Assembly (NCBI GenBank): GCA_900455085.1
Contig: UGTZ01000001.1
Location: forward strand, 2,138,501-2,202,500
DNA from: Providencia rettgeri
Lineage (GTDB): Bacteria; Pseudomonadota; Gammaproteobacteria; Enterobacterales; Enterobacteriaceae
Direction of reading: 5' to 3'
Length of the DNA stretch: 64,000 nucleotides
Both the position numbers and the translations under genes were made by a program. Numbering within the stretch: the stretch's first letter is position 1; each line of letters starts with the position of its first letter. Positions 48,109-59,699 of the stretch are shown in pieces. The notes under the pieces were generated by a model. That model made no database searches and had not been told where the DNA came from. It saw nothing but the letters and a program-made list of their open reading frames with translations.

Positions 48109-48624
48109 CTATTTTTTGGCTGGGAAGAACTGGCTGATGATAACAATGATTGCAACTAAGAGATACGCCGCGAAGATACCAATTAACCATTGTGGCATAT
48201 CAAGCCCTAAGAATGCCCACTGCCTAACGGCACAGTCACCCGTAGCGTCGAATACTGCTGGTACCCACTCTTGTAATGGTAACCAATCAGGGAAATTAAC
48301 GAAAAAATCACATGATGCAAATGGTGAAGGGTAAAGTTGTAGCATGGTATGCTCCCATGCAAGGTCTAAACCGCGCCAAGCAGAATAAACCCAAATAAGA
48401 ATAGCAACCCAGCGTATGACTATGTTCCGTGGTGCTATCGCTCCAATTAAGCCAGCAACCATAATGCCAAGTAATGCAACACGTTCATAGATACACATAA
48501 CACAGGGTTGTAGTTTCATAACATGCTGAAAATATAAAGCCGCACACTCGAGCATAAAGGCAATAAATGCCATGAGTAGCCAAGCGCCTCTTCCTTGCGA
48601 ACAGTAGTTAAAAAATCTGAACAT
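48109..48624 (-). CDS. dsbB: Disulfide bond formation protein DsbB
   Basis: This 171-residue protein has four membrane helices and both redox pairs: Cys in [11 protein letters not shown] (CXXC) and Cys in FASCDFF and TGDCAVRQW. It oxidises DsbA and passes electrons to quinone. The [20 protein letters not shown] start at 48624 matches the family; the upstream frame is not conserved. It lies downstream of nhaB, as in E. coli. Confidence 0.96.
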   Translation of the reverse strand: MFRFFNYCSQGRGAWLLMAFIAFMLECAALYFQHVMKLQPCVMCIYERVALLGIMVAGLIGAIAPRNIVIRWVAILIWVYSAWRGLDLAWEHTMLQLYPSPFASCDFFVNFPDWLPLQEWVPAVFDATGDCAVRQWAFLGLDMPQWLIGIFAAYLLVAIIVIISQFFPAKK

Positions 48625-48774
48625 ACTTAGTATCCTAATTGAGTAATGCGCACATTTTGCCCCTATCGGCCCGATAAAAAAAGCAATTAAAGTGAAATAA
48701 TGCAATTTTAGAGAGGGTTTTACCTAACATTACAATTAGCCGTATTGGTGCACGGCTAATTGTTTAAAGTATAG

Positions 48775-50325
48775 TTATTGTGCGAACGTAATCAACCCGA
48801 TGCTTTCCATCCAATGTGTGATGGGAACTAGCCAGAATTCAACCCCTAATAGCCCAACAATGGTCATTACGAAGGTATATGGCAGAGCCATCCACACCAT
48901 ACGGCCGTAAGATAAGCGGATCAGAGGTGATAACGCAGACGTTAATAAAAACAAGAAGGCGGCTTGCCCATTAGGTGTTGCAACAGAAGGTAGGTTAGTT
49001 CCTGTATTAATTGCTACTGCTAATAATTGATATTGTTCCGTTGAGACTAAACCTTCATTTGCCGCTTTTAAGGCTTCAGTAATATAAACCGTCCCTACGA
49101 ATACGTTATCTGACACGGCAGAAAGTAGGCCATTAAACAGATAGAACAATGATAATTGTGACGATTCAGAAGATTGCAACACAAACTGAATAAATGGAGT
49201 GAATAATTGTTGGTCAATGATAACAGCAACAATGCTAAAGAATACGGTAAGTAATGCGGTAAATGGTAATGCTTCCTCAAAGGCTTTTCCCAGCGCATGC
49301 TCTTCTGTGATACCACAAAATGCGGTCGTCAATACGATGACGGATAGGCCAATCAGGCCAACTTCCGCTAAATGGAAAGCAAGGGCGACAATGAGCCAAA
49401 TACCAATTAAGCCCTGAACGACCAACTGCGCAAGATCTTTTTTGGTGCGTTTCGCCGTCAGTTTTTTATCGTGCTCAGTTAAAATCTGACGCACAGAGTC
49501 TGGAAGTTCAGCACCGTAGCCAAATAACTTGAATTTTTCCACAACAAAACAGACGACTAAGCCACAAATAAAAACAGGTATAGTGACAGGAGCCATGCGG
49601 ATATAAAAGGTAATGAAATCCCAGTCAACATGTTTAGCAATGATGAGATTTTGCGGCTCACCAACCATAGTCATGACACCGCCTAGCGCGGTACCAATAC
49701 CGGCATGCATCATTAAACTACGCAAAAAAGCCCTAAATTGTTCGAGGGTTTGTTTTTGTTCTGCACTTTTAATGAAACCATCATTTTGCAAGTCTGTGTT
49801 GCTAGGTTGATTAGAGGCATATTGGTGATAGATAGAATAAAAACCAATTGAAACACTAATGACGACAGCAATAACGGTCAGTGCATCTAAAAATGCAGAT
49901 AAAAATGCACTCGCCATACAAAAAGCAAGGGAAAGAATGCGTTTAGAACGCACGTTTATCAACAGTTTAGTGAATACAAACAGCAGCAATTGTTTCATGA
50001 AATAGATACCAGCTACCATAAAAATCAGTAACAAGATAACTTCAAGGTTATTGCTAATTTCATGTGAAATTTGTGCAGGGGTGGTCATGCCGATAATTAC
50101 GGCTTCTATAGCGAGAAGGCCACCGGGTTGCAATGGGTAACATTTGAGAGCCATTGCTAATGTGAATATAAATTCAACAACTAATAACCAGCCTGCGACG
50201 AAGGGACTGATAAAATAGAAAATAATAGGGTTAATTATTAAAAATATAATAATTGCTAATTTGTACCAATCAGGCGAGTTTCCCAGAAAATTTTTCAAAA
50301 AAGCTGTTTTTAAACTAAAATCCAT
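48775..50325 (-). CDS. nhaB: Na+/H+ antiporter NhaB
   Basis: This 516-residue membrane protein (E. coli 513) has the NhaB pattern: [108 protein letters not shown] and [24 protein letters not shown]. It exchanges Na+ for H+ in pH and sodium homeostasis. The order fadR (divergent)-nhaB-dsbB matches E. coli. Confidence 0.97.
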   Translation of the reverse strand: MDFSLKTAFLKNFLGNSPDWYKLAIIIFLIINPIIFYFISPFVAGWLLVVEFIFTLAMALKCYPLQPGGLLAIEAVIIGMTTPAQISHEISNNLEVILLLIFMVAGIYFMKQLLLFVFTKLLINVRSKRILSLAFCMASAFLSAFLDALTVIAVVISVSIGFYSIYHQYASNQPSNTDLQNDGFIKSAEQKQTLEQFRAFLRSLMMHAGIGTALGGVMTMVGEPQNLIIAKHVDWDFITFYIRMAPVTIPVFICGLVVCFVVEKFKLFGYGAELPDSVRQILTEHDKKLTAKRTKKDLAQLVVQGLIGIWLIVALAFHLAEVGLIGLSVIVLTTAFCGITEEHALGKAFEEALPFTALLTVFFSIVAVIIDQQLFTPFIQFVLQSSESSQLSLFYLFNGLLSAVSDNVFVGTVYITEALKAANEGLVSTEQYQLLAVAINTGTNLPSVATPNGQAAFLFLLTSALSPLIRLSYGRMVWMALPYTFVMTIVGLLGVEFWLVPITHWMESIGLITFAQ

Positions 50326-50546
50326 TATGGTTCGTTATCCTCTTTTATGCGGATGTCGTGTATTGTGCTATACATACTACTCTTATCTTTTACGGATTTT
50401 AAGCTTATTTGCTAATTGATAATGTATGAATTATATGGAAATTATATGATTTGCTTCACTCTTTATTTTTAGTCTAACTATATCAGGTGATGACAATCTG
50501 GTATGATTTGCCCAATATCCGTCTAAATGTTTGGAATAATAAAAAT

Positions 50547-51263
50547 ATGGTTATTAAAGCTCAAAGTCCGGCTGGTTTCGCGGAAGAGTATATTATTGAG
50601 AGCATATGGAACAACCGCTTTCCACCAGGTTCAATTTTACCCGCGGAGCGCGAGCTCTCGGAATTAATCGGTGTGACACGAACAACCTTACGTGAAGTGT
50701 TACAACGTTTGGCTCGTGACGGCTGGCTAACCATTCAGCATGGTAAGCCAACTAAAGTGAATAACTATTGGGAAACGTCTGGCCTAAATATTTTGGAGAC
50801 ATTAGCTCGGTTAGATCACGATAGAGTGCCACAGCTAATTGATAATCTCTTGGCTGTACGTACCAATATCGCTGCAATTTTTATTCGTACTGCATTTCGT
50901 AACAACCCTGAGCAGTCATTGGAGGTTTTAGCGGGTAGGGAAAAAGTTGAAGATAATTCAGATGCCTTTAGTGATTTGGATTATAACGTGTTCCGTGGGC
51001 TGGCTTTTGCATCAGGTAATCCCATCTATGGATTGATCATTAATGGCCTCAAGGGGCTCTACACAAGGGTAGGCCGTTATTATTTTTCTAACCCAGATGC
51101 GAGGCGTTTAGCGCTGAACTTTTATCAGCAACTGGCTAATTTGTGTCGTGAACAAGCTTATGACCGTATTATGGAATGTGTCAGAAATTATGGTAAGGAA
51201 AGTGGCACTATTTGGCATAGTATGCAAGGTAATATGCCTAGCGACTTAGCACACATCCGCTAA
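50547..51263 (+). CDS. fadR: Fatty acid metabolism transcription regulator FadR
   Basis: This 238-residue GntR-family protein has the winged HTH ([61 protein letters not shown]) and the acyl-CoA-binding all-helical domain. It represses fad and activates fab genes, and is released by long-chain acyl-CoA. The ATG at 50547 ([14 protein letters not shown]) fits the known start; the frame opens at 50487. Confidence 0.97.
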   Translation: MVIKAQSPAGFAEEYIIESIWNNRFPPGSILPAERELSELIGVTRTTLREVLQRLARDGWLTIQHGKPTKVNNYWETSGLNILETLARLDHDRVPQLIDNLLAVRTNIAAIFIRTAFRNNPEQSLEVLAGREKVEDNSDAFSDLDYNVFRGLAFASGNPIYGLIINGLKGLYTRVGRYYFSNPDARRLALNFYQQLANLCREQAYDRIMECVRNYGKESGTIWHSMQGNMPSDLAHIR

Positions 51264-51287
51264 ACTCGAATGACTCTATCACCAATT

Positions 51288-51322
51288 AAACCAGCTGATA
51301 ATTTTTGCGGCTGGTTTTTTTG
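51288..51322 (+). terminator. Terminator of fadR
   Basis: AACCAGC / GCTGGTT stem and loop, with T7. Confidence 0.88.
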
Positions 51323-51356
51323 TTTTTTAAGCTTTAAAACGGCTTGAGGCTAGTTG

Positions 51357-51707
51357 TCAATTATTGGGGCACGCACAGGACTTAGCAGCAAGTGTCGTCT
51401 CTGAATAATCCACTTTCTTGTGTGATAGGTCCAAATCCACTCTATCAGTCCAATCCAGACCATCGGGAAGCGGGTGGTCAGTTTTAAATAAACAATGGTA
51501 ATCAACCCTTACTGGATAACTGTCTATGACGATGGCAGGGCTGAGGCATACAGAAATAGGTTTAGTGCTTAAACAGATAATATCTCCTTTATCATAAACT
51601 TGTGTTCTTAAAGCGAGAGATGATTTACAAAGTTCATCGGCAAGACTCATCCCTGCAGATAAAAATAAAATAATAAATAAGGTAAATAATTTTCTTTTTC
51701 TAATCAT
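51357..51707 (-). CDS. Secreted Cys-rich hypothetical protein
   Basis: I do not recognise this 116-residue protein. It has a basic N-terminus and a clear signal peptide (LFTLFIILFLSAGMSLADE). The mature part has six cysteines (DELC, DIIC, SVC, YHC, and CAC at the end) and regular hydrophobic strands, so a disulfide-bonded periplasmic or secreted fold is likely. It has no partner gene: fadR is convergent, and the next gene is dadA far upstream. Its codon and base use look like its neighbours. Confidence 0.6.
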   Translation of the reverse strand: MIRKRKLFTLFIILFLSAGMSLADELCKSSLALRTQVYDKGDIICLSTKPISVCLSPAIVIDSYPVRVDYHCLFKTDHPLPDGLDWTDRVDLDLSHKKVDYSETTLAAKSCACPNN

Positions 51708-52151
51708 GGGGATACCCTAAATTCTAATTGATTAATAAGATGATTTGGTTAGTTTATTTCATTATTAAGATGACTAATTTGATGGAGCAGTCAAATTATC
51801 TATACAATCATAATTTAAAGAGATAAAAAAATAGTATCATTAGTTTTGTTAAATGTTGCTAAAAATGGTTAGCGACATAATGTTTCAATATTAAAGTATT
51901 AAATACTGAATTTATTAGTTAAAGAAATCATCAATAATTGATCTTATTGGATTAATTTATTGAAAATCAATGAGGTATTAAATAACCTTGAAATCTTCGA
52001 TGAGAATATTCATCTGTAATGTAAATGAGATGTGAATCAAAATGGATTTATTATCTGTATTGTTAAAAGTGTTAATTCACCATATTGGCAAATAATTTCT
52101 AGAATATTATCCTAAAATAAATGATGCATACTTTTATTTTGTGGGGAAGCT
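51708..52151. promoter_or_regulatory. AT-rich gap upstream of dadA
   Basis: 444 bp with no ORF of merit. It must hold promoters for the secreted Cys-rich gene (minus) and dadA (plus). E. coli dadA is controlled by Lrp and CRP; I cannot pin a clear site here, though AT-rich tracts would suit Lrp. Confidence 0.3.
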
Positions 52152-53453
52152 ATGAAAATTCTAGTGTTAGGTGCAGGAGTGATCGGTGTAACAACAGCAT
52201 GGTATTTAGCACAAGAAGGGCACGAAGTGCTGGTGGTGGATAGACAATATGATGTTGCAGAAGAAACAAGTGCAGCAAATGCAGGGCAAGTATCCCCTGG
52301 ATATGCAACCCCATGGGGAGCTCCCGGGATCCCCCTTAAAGCCGTGAAATGGATGTTTGAAAAACATGCACCTCTGGCGATACGCCCAGATGGAACGTTA
52401 TTTCAGTTGCGCTGGATGTGGCAGATGTTAAAAAATTGCGATATTCAACATTATGCAATGAATAAAAGTCGTATGGTACGTATCGCCGAATACAGTCGCG
52501 ATTGTATTCGCCAATTAAGAGCAGATACAGGTATCGAATATGAAGCTCGTCAGGGTGGTACCTTACAGCTTTTTCGTACTACTGAGCAGTTCGATAATGC
52601 AGCGAATGACATTGCAGTCTTACAGCAAGAAGGTGTTCCGTACGAACTATTAGCATCAAATGAATTAGTTAAAGCGGAACCTGCGTTAGAATTTGTCAAA
52701 CACAAGCTCACCGGTGGGCTGCGATTACCCAATGATGAAACAGGGGATTGCCAGCAATTTACCAAAAAATTGGCAAAGATGGCACAAAATGCTGGAGTTC
52801 AATTCAAATTTGGTGGCCATGTAGAACAGATTTTAACAGAAGGAAATAAAGTTAGTGGCATTAAAATTGATGGTGAAATTTTGCAAGCGGACAGATATGT
52901 CGTTGCAATGGGCTCTTATTCTACTTCAATGCTACAAACCCTAGTTCAAATTCCGGTCTATCCACTCAAAGGCTATTCATTGACTATGCCAATTATCGAT
53001 GAACAGCGTTCCCCAATGTCCACCATCTTGGATGAAACATACAAAATTGCAGTAACGCGGTTTGATCAGCGCATTCGAGTTGGTGGAATGGCTGAAGTTG
53101 TTGGTTTTAATTTGAATATTCTGAAAAAACGCTGCGAAACATTGAAAATGGTGGTACAAGATTTGTATCAAGGCGGTGGTGATATTGCACAAGCACAATT
53201 TTGGACGGGCCTGCGTCCAATGACACCAGATGGTACTCCAATAGTTGGGCCGACAGCATACGGTAATTTATATTTAAATACTGGGCATGGGACACTGGGT
53301 TGGACAATGGCTTGTGGTGCAGGGAAACTGCTGGCAGATTTAATTTCAGGGAATACACCGGAGATAGCGTCTGATGATTTATCGGTATTTAGGTATCTTG
53401 ATGGTTTTAATACCAAGCTGACTACTCATGGTGATTTAACACCAGCACGTTAA
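52152..53453 (+). CDS. dadA: D-amino acid dehydrogenase small subunit
   Basis: This 433-residue FAD enzyme (E. coli 432) starts with the dinucleotide-binding [18 protein letters not shown], followed by [22 protein letters not shown]. The C-terminal [16 protein letters not shown] and [23 protein letters not shown] are family marks. It deaminates D-alanine and other D-amino acids at the membrane, feeding electrons to the respiratory chain. dadX lies 60 bp downstream. Confidence 0.97.
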   Translation: MKILVLGAGVIGVTTAWYLAQEGHEVLVVDRQYDVAEETSAANAGQVSPGYATPWGAPGIPLKAVKWMFEKHAPLAIRPDGTLFQLRWMWQMLKNCDIQHYAMNKSRMVRIAEYSRDCIRQLRADTGIEYEARQGGTLQLFRTTEQFDNAANDIAVLQQEGVPYELLASNELVKAEPALEFVKHKLTGGLRLPNDETGDCQQFTKKLAKMAQNAGVQFKFGGHVEQILTEGNKVSGIKIDGEILQADRYVVAMGSYSTSMLQTLVQIPVYPLKGYSLTMPIIDEQRSPMSTILDETYKIAVTRFDQRIRVGGMAEVVGFNLNILKKRCETLKMVVQDLYQGGGDIAQAQFWTGLRPMTPDGTPIVGPTAYGNLYLNTGHGTLGWTMACGAGKLLADLISGNTPEIASDDLSVFRYLDGFNTKLTTHGDLTPAR

Positions 53454-53513
53454 GTGTTTGATATTTTATACTATTGTAATTTTAGAATTAATTAAACGTA
53501 CTAAGGAATTAAA

Positions 53514-54593
53514 ATGCCGCGCCCAATAAGTGCTGTCATTCATCTACAGAATTTACAACATAATTTGTCTGTCGTACGGCAACATGTTGGAAAATCAAAA
53601 ATTTGGTCAGTTATGAAAGCAGACGGTTATGGTCACGGCATCAAGCAAATTTGGCCTGCGCTAAAAGAAACGGATGGCTTTGGGGTATTAGATTTTGATG
53701 AGGCCATTTTATTGCGAAAAGAAGGGTGGAAAGGGCCAATTCTATTGTTAGAGGGTTTTTTCCAGCCTCAAGATTTACAATTAATTGACCAGTATAATTT
53801 AACAACTAGTGTTCATAGTGAGTGGCAATTATTCGCCATTGAAAATGCCCAATTATCATCACCAATTTCAGTCTATATTAAGCTAAACAGTGGGATGAAT
53901 CGGTTAGGTTTTTCACCGAACGATTACGAAAGTGTCGTACGACGGTTATCTAAAATGCCGAATGTACGTAGTTTAACGTTAATGAGCCACTTTGCTAATT
54001 CAGATATCAAAACAGGCGTTATTGAGCCTTTTCAACAAATCCAGCAATTTGAACATTTATCTTTAGAAACCTGTATCGCAAACTCAGGAGCAACACTGTG
54101 GCATAAACACACGCAATATGATTGGGTTCGTACGGGTATTTTGCTGTATGGTGCGTCTCCAAGTGGAAAATCTACTGATATATCTGGGTTAGGCTTGAAA
54201 GCGGCGATGACATTACAATCAGAAGTGATTGCTATCCATGAAATTCCAGCAGGTCAATCAATTGGTTATGGTAGTCGGTTTACATCGACTCAACCGATGC
54301 GTATTGCGACAGTGGCGTGTGGTTATGCAGATGGCTATCCTCGGCATGCTGCAAATAGAACGCCTGTATGGTGTAAAGGTAAACGTTGTGCGCTATTGGG
54401 AGCGGTTTCGATGGATATGCTGACAATTGACATTAGTGATTGTGACGATGTTAAGCTTGGTGAGCGAGTAGAGATGTGGGGGCAAAATTTACCGGTTGAT
54501 GAGGTTGCGCAAGCCGCGGGGACAATAGGTTATGAGCTACTTTGTGCGCTTGCAAAAAGAGTTCCTGTTTCTTATGAAAATAAAGTAGAATAA
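53514..54593 (+). CDS. dadX: Catabolic alanine racemase
   Basis: This 359-residue PLP enzyme has the Lys in VMKADGYGHG, the conserved KLNSGMNRLGF and WVRTGILLYGASP blocks, and the catalytic Tyr in SIGYGSRF, with VACGYADGYPRHA and GAVSMDMLTIDIS. It converts L- to D-alanine for DadA. The dadA-dadX order marks the catabolic racemase rather than the biosynthetic Alr. It is clearly distinct from the exported racemase at 14.3 kb. Confidence 0.95.
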   Translation: MPRPISAVIHLQNLQHNLSVVRQHVGKSKIWSVMKADGYGHGIKQIWPALKETDGFGVLDFDEAILLRKEGWKGPILLLEGFFQPQDLQLIDQYNLTTSVHSEWQLFAIENAQLSSPISVYIKLNSGMNRLGFSPNDYESVVRRLSKMPNVRSLTLMSHFANSDIKTGVIEPFQQIQQFEHLSLETCIANSGATLWHKHTQYDWVRTGILLYGASPSGKSTDISGLGLKAAMTLQSEVIAIHEIPAGQSIGYGSRFTSTQPMRIATVACGYADGYPRHAANRTPVWCKGKRCALLGAVSMDMLTIDISDCDDVKLGERVEMWGQNLPVDEVAQAAGTIGYELLCALAKRVPVSYENKVE

Positions 54594-54726
54594 TTATTAA
54601 TCAATTACGCTAAAAACAGTTAGAATTTAGCTTTAAATGTGATTTTGATTACGAATATTGGGATTATAGCTATATTGATATAATATATAGCTGTGATCTA
54701 TTTCTCATTATTTTTAGGTTAAATAT

Positions 54727-55479
54727 ATGTCTAAAGCAATTAAATTAACGACACTTGCTGTGGCTTTGAGTGTGTTATCTGGGGCCGCGTTTGCTGGAAC
54801 TTGGTCTGTTGGTGGTTCAGTATTGGCTCAGTCAACACCTTATAAAGGAATTAAGAGCCGTGATTATGTCACGCCAGTGCCTATTGTTAATTATGACAGT
54901 GAGAACTTCTATTTTCATACATTAGCAGCCGGTTATTACCTATGGAATGATACGCAAGACCAATTATCATTAGATGCTTTTTATTACCCGCAATTTTTTA
55001 AACCTAAAGACAATGATGATAAAGCCATGCGTGAATTAGACCGCCGCCGTGATACGGTGATGACGGGTCTGACTTATCGTCATAACGCTGATTGGGGTAC
55101 GCTGAGAACGAATATTTCTGGTGATATCCTAGGTATCAGTAATGGTATTCATGGTGAGTTTGCTTATCTGTATGGTTTTGAGGGTGATAAGTGGTCAATT
55201 ACCCCAGGTCTTGGTATTAAATGGGATAGCAAGAACCAAAACCGTTATGAATATGGTATTTCTTCAAAAGAATCTCGTAATAGCGGTTTAAAACGTTATA
55301 ACCCAGGTTCAAGTTGGACACCGTACGTTGAAGTAACAGGAAATTATCGCTTTGATGAAAATTGGACGGTATTTGCAATGGGCCGTGTTGACCGCCTACC
55401 AAGTGAAGTGAAAGATAGCCCAATGGTGAATAAAGATGTTTCCGCCATTATGTGGACAGGTGTCACTTACACATTCTAA
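54727..55479 (+). CDS. mipA: MipA/OmpV-family outer-membrane protein
   Basis: The 250-residue protein has a signal peptide (VALSVLSGAAFAG) and the MipA barrel pattern: WSVGGSVLAQSTPYKGIKSRDYVTPVPIVNYDSENFYF, GLTYRHNADWGTLRTNISGDILGISNG and a C-terminal aromatic GVTYTF. E. coli MipA (248 aa) is a scaffold between MltA and PBP1B. No other function can be inferred. Confidence 0.92.
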   Translation: MSKAIKLTTLAVALSVLSGAAFAGTWSVGGSVLAQSTPYKGIKSRDYVTPVPIVNYDSENFYFHTLAAGYYLWNDTQDQLSLDAFYYPQFFKPKDNDDKAMRELDRRRDTVMTGLTYRHNADWGTLRTNISGDILGISNGIHGEFAYLYGFEGDKWSITPGLGIKWDSKNQNRYEYGISSKESRNSGLKRYNPGSSWTPYVEVTGNYRFDENWTVFAMGRVDRLPSEVKDSPMVNKDVSAIMWTGVTYTF

Positions 55480-55502
55480 GTTTGTTATCGAAAGTTAAAT
55501 TA

Positions 55503-55545
55503 TTGAGCCCCTGATATCATTATGTTTATCAGGGGCTCAATTTTA
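55503..55545. terminator. Terminator of mipA
   Basis: Perfect 14-bp stem TTGAGCCCCTGATA / TATCAGGGGCTCAA and T4; convergent with yeaD. Confidence 0.9.
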
Positions 55546-55580
55546 TCTATTTAGAAATCTTATACACTTAGACTGGATAA

Positions 55581-56462
55581 TTAATCTTGCGGTTTATTAT
55601 CGCGGCTGACTATCACTAATGAAAGGCGAGCAGGGTGCTGTGCCTCACTTTTCATTGGGACATTAATCCTTGCCGTTTCTACACAAGCCATTTGTTTGTA
55701 CCCATTATTTGGCATATCGTCCATACTGCATGATAACTCTGCCCAAGGGTTCCAACAGACAACATCACTATTATGGTAATGATGAATTTCTATTGTACGA
55801 GCCCATCCATCATCACGTAATAGGCTATATTCATCCGGTTCTGAATAAATACGGTCAGTATGTTTATTAAATTTGAGGGGTTCATTGGCATAAACTTCTT
55901 TATCTGCGACTTTATCGAAGTAGTGACCGCCTAACCCATAGACGGTGGCTTTTTGAATATCACTGATATTGAAATAACTATGCAGTGCGGCAGTAGTTTC
56001 GAAATCTCCATAACTTTCTAGTTCAAGTTCACATGTTTCACCGAGTTTCATACGGAGGATCAGAGTGAACTCATGGGGCCATAATTTACGGGTATAGTCG
56101 GTATCCGTTAATGTGAAGGTTAAAATAACACCATCTTCATGCTCATTATGTGCGGTGAATTGCCAAGGTAAAATTCGCGCAAAACCATGGCTAGGACTAG
56201 CAACAGGGCCGAACCAAGGCCAACAAATAGGGATGCCACCGCGGATTGCAACACCTTCTTTAAAAGCACTTTCTGAACTTAGCCATAAGCAAGGTTTTTG
56301 CCCTGCGGGTTGCCAATCAATAAGTTGAGCACCTTGTAAACTGACGGCCCCACGCACCTTAGGATGCGAGATGACAATGAGTGGAAGCTCGTCGAGTTGG
56401 CGTTGAGTGATGTAAGCAGAGACTTGTTTAATGACTGGTAGTGCAAAAAGTTTGTCGTGCAT
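55581..56462 (-). CDS. yeaD: D-hexose-6-phosphate mutarotase YeaD
   Basis: This 293-residue galactose-mutarotase-like protein (E. coli 294) has VRGAVSLQGAQLIDWQPAGQKPCLWLSSESAFKEGVAIRGGIPICWPWFG, HGFARILPW with the general-acid His, and ALHSYFNISDI with the second His. It interconverts anomers of glucose-6-phosphate. Its place downstream of gapA matches E. coli. Confidence 0.95.
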   Translation of the reverse strand: MHDKLFALPVIKQVSAYITQRQLDELPLIVISHPKVRGAVSLQGAQLIDWQPAGQKPCLWLSSESAFKEGVAIRGGIPICWPWFGPVASPSHGFARILPWQFTAHNEHEDGVILTFTLTDTDYTRKLWPHEFTLILRMKLGETCELELESYGDFETTAALHSYFNISDIQKATVYGLGGHYFDKVADKEVYANEPLKFNKHTDRIYSEPDEYSLLRDDGWARTIEIHHYHNSDVVCWNPWAELSCSMDDMPNNGYKQMACVETARINVPMKSEAQHPARLSLVIVSRDNKPQD

Positions 56463-56705
56463 GGTATTAGGCCTGTGTTAATGGAACAGTGTGAATACTC
56501 GTCATCTTTCAAACTGCAGCATTGCTGACTGTGTTCATTCACTTGAATTATTTAGAGTATCTATTCGACATATTTAAAGGCGCGGTGACACGGTGAATAG
56601 TATTCATTCTAAAATAAGTCATGTTTATAGCGTATCCAATAGGAGATCAACCATAAGCGATATAGCAGAAAATATGAAGTATTAATTTGTTATTGGATAC
56701 GATAC

Positions 56706-56729
56706 AAAAGAGCCGCCAATCGGCGGCTC
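56706..56729 (-). terminator. Terminator of gapA
   Basis: Stem GAGCCGCC / GGCGGCTC with a 4-nt loop; TTTT follows on the minus strand, 26 bp after the gapA stop. Confidence 0.88.
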
Positions 56730-56754
56730 AGTTAAACAAATTTCGTTACAGCTC

Positions 56755-58105
<1,351 letters not shown>

Positions 58106-58519
58106 ATGTCAAAAAAAGATAACCAACCTATTGATATTTCAGAATTAAATGAAATGCAACGTTACGTTACACAGCAAGCAGGTACCGAGCCGCCATTCAG
58201 TGGCCAATTATTGCATAACCGTAAAGATGGTGTGTACGAATGTTTATGCTGTGGTTCACCTTTATTTATGTCTGAGACCAAATTTGATGCTGGTTGTGGT
58301 TGGCCAAGCTTTTATCAACCCGTCAATGAAGAGGCTATCAAATACATTGAGGATTTCTCGCATGGGATGCATCGTATTGAGGTTCGCTGTCAACACTGTA
58401 ATGCGCATTTAGGGCATGTATTTCCCGATGGTCCTCAGCCCACCGGTCAGCGTTACTGTATTAATTCAGCATCATTAAGCTTTATTGATGATGATAGTGG
58501 TGAAAAGACCCGTGGATAA
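58106..58519 (+). CDS. msrB: Peptide methionine-(R)-S-oxide reductase MsrB
   Basis: This 137-residue enzyme has four zinc cysteines in two CxxC pairs (CLCCGSPLF and [12 protein letters not shown]), the catalytic Cys in [12 protein letters not shown] and the [10 protein letters not shown] motif. It reduces Met-R-sulfoxide in proteins. It lies divergently next to gapA, as yeaA (msrB) does in E. coli. Confidence 0.97.
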   Translation: MSKKDNQPIDISELNEMQRYVTQQAGTEPPFSGQLLHNRKDGVYECLCCGSPLFMSETKFDAGCGWPSFYQPVNEEAIKYIEDFSHGMHRIEVRCQHCNAHLGHVFPDGPQPTGQRYCINSASLSFIDDDSGEKTRG

Positions 58520-58633
58520 AGAGCTGAAGGGTGCTGAAATTTTAATATCAGAATGACAAAAACGATTCAGCTATCAGCTAAAATTAAGAATAATAAAATA
58601 ACGTGTTAATTGCGCACTTGAAGGAGCCTTACC

Positions 58634-58939
58634 GTGAGCGTTGAAGTCAATCCAGAGCAACTTGAACAATTATTAGCAGTGATGACACCTGAAATCTATC
58701 AGCGTCTAGTGACCGCGGTTGAGCTCGGTAAATGGCCTGATGGGGTGATGTTAACGCCAAAACAAAAAGAGCATAGCTTGCAAATGGTATTATTGTGGCA
58801 GTCGCGGCATAACCATGACCCAGAACATATGACAGTAGGGACTAATGGCGAAATTACGATGAAGAGCAAACAAGAACTAAAAACGCTGTTTCAAGGTGAA
58901 ATGTTGGCAACATTAAAACCGCAAAATAATGATGAGTAA
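58634..58939 (+). CDS. yeaC: DUF1315 protein YeaC
   Basis: This 101-residue protein (start GTG at 58634, GGAG site) has VMTPEIYQRLVTAVELGKWPDGVMLTPKQKEHSLQMVLLWQSRHN and MTVGTNGEITMKSKQELK, matching E. coli YeaC. Function unknown. It lies downstream of msrB. Confidence 0.92.
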   Translation: MSVEVNPEQLEQLLAVMTPEIYQRLVTAVELGKWPDGVMLTPKQKEHSLQMVLLWQSRHNHDPEHMTVGTNGEITMKSKQELKTLFQGEMLATLKPQNNDE

Positions 58940-59003
58940 CAGTTACTCTGTAGAATAGGTTGGTTATTCAATAGGGTGTTGTACAGTGACAGCGTCACTA
59001 AAA

Positions 59004-59036
59004 ACAAGTTTTCTCAATTGATATGAGAAAACTTGT
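59004..59036 (-). terminator. Terminator between yeaC and pncA
   Basis: Perfect 13-bp stem ACAAGTTTTCTCA / TGAGAAAACTTGT, 7-nt loop; T5 on the minus side, so it serves pncA. Confidence 0.85.
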
Positions 59037-59050
59037 CTACAAAGCCTGGG

Positions 59051-59677
59051 TTAATGCAGGTCAGTTAACGTGATTAACCTCGCGCCTTGCTTTTTCATTT
59101 CGTCTAAAGCTTCTTGGCTGTCATTGGCTGCAAGATTAACACCTCTACATCCATCCACTAGAACATCTACGCTATAGCCTAATTTTAGGGCATCTAACAC
59201 GGTAAATTTGACACAGTAATCCGTTGCAATTCCCATAATAATTAAATGTGAAATGTGTTGTTCTTGTAACCATGCATGCAGGCGGGTTTGGCTAATTTTA
59301 TCGTTATCGAAAAAGGCACTATAGCTATCAACCTGCGGGTTTTCCCCTTTGGTAAAAGTTGCACTAATCAGCGATTGGTTTAAATTTGAGTGTAATTTAG
59401 CGCCGTGCTCACCTTGTACGCAATGAATAGGCCACCAAACTTGTGTAATGCCATTTAACTCACCGACTTCGCCAATTTGAGTATTTGAATTAGCCGCGAA
59501 ACTAAGATGTGTCGCGGGATGCCAATCTTGACTTGCAATGATGTCTATCTGTTTTTGTTGGCAAATAGCCATCGCCTTATTAGCAACATCAATAACATGT
59601 TCACTTTCATTTACTGCTAATGTGCCACCTGTGCAAAAATCGTTTTGTAAATCGACTAACAGTAATGCTGCTTTCAT
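59051..59677 (-). CDS. pncA: Nicotinamidase
   Basis: This 208-residue isochorismatase-fold amidase has catalytic Asp in LLVDLQNDFCTGG, metal-binding His/Asp in SQDWHPATHLSF, and the nucleophile Cys in IMGIATDYCVKFTVLDA. It hydrolyses nicotinamide to nicotinate for NAD recycling. It is next to ansA as in E. coli, with a 22-bp gap. Confidence 0.95.
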   Translation of the reverse strand: MKAALLLVDLQNDFCTGGTLAVNESEHVIDVANKAMAICQQKQIDIIASQDWHPATHLSFAANSNTQIGEVGELNGITQVWWPIHCVQGEHGAKLHSNLNQSLISATFTKGENPQVDSYSAFFDNDKISQTRLHAWLQEQHISHLIIMGIATDYCVKFTVLDALKLGYSVDVLVDGCRGVNLAANDSQEALDEMKKQGARLITLTDLH

Positions 59678-59699
59678 TGTGTCCTCAGTATGTTATCTG

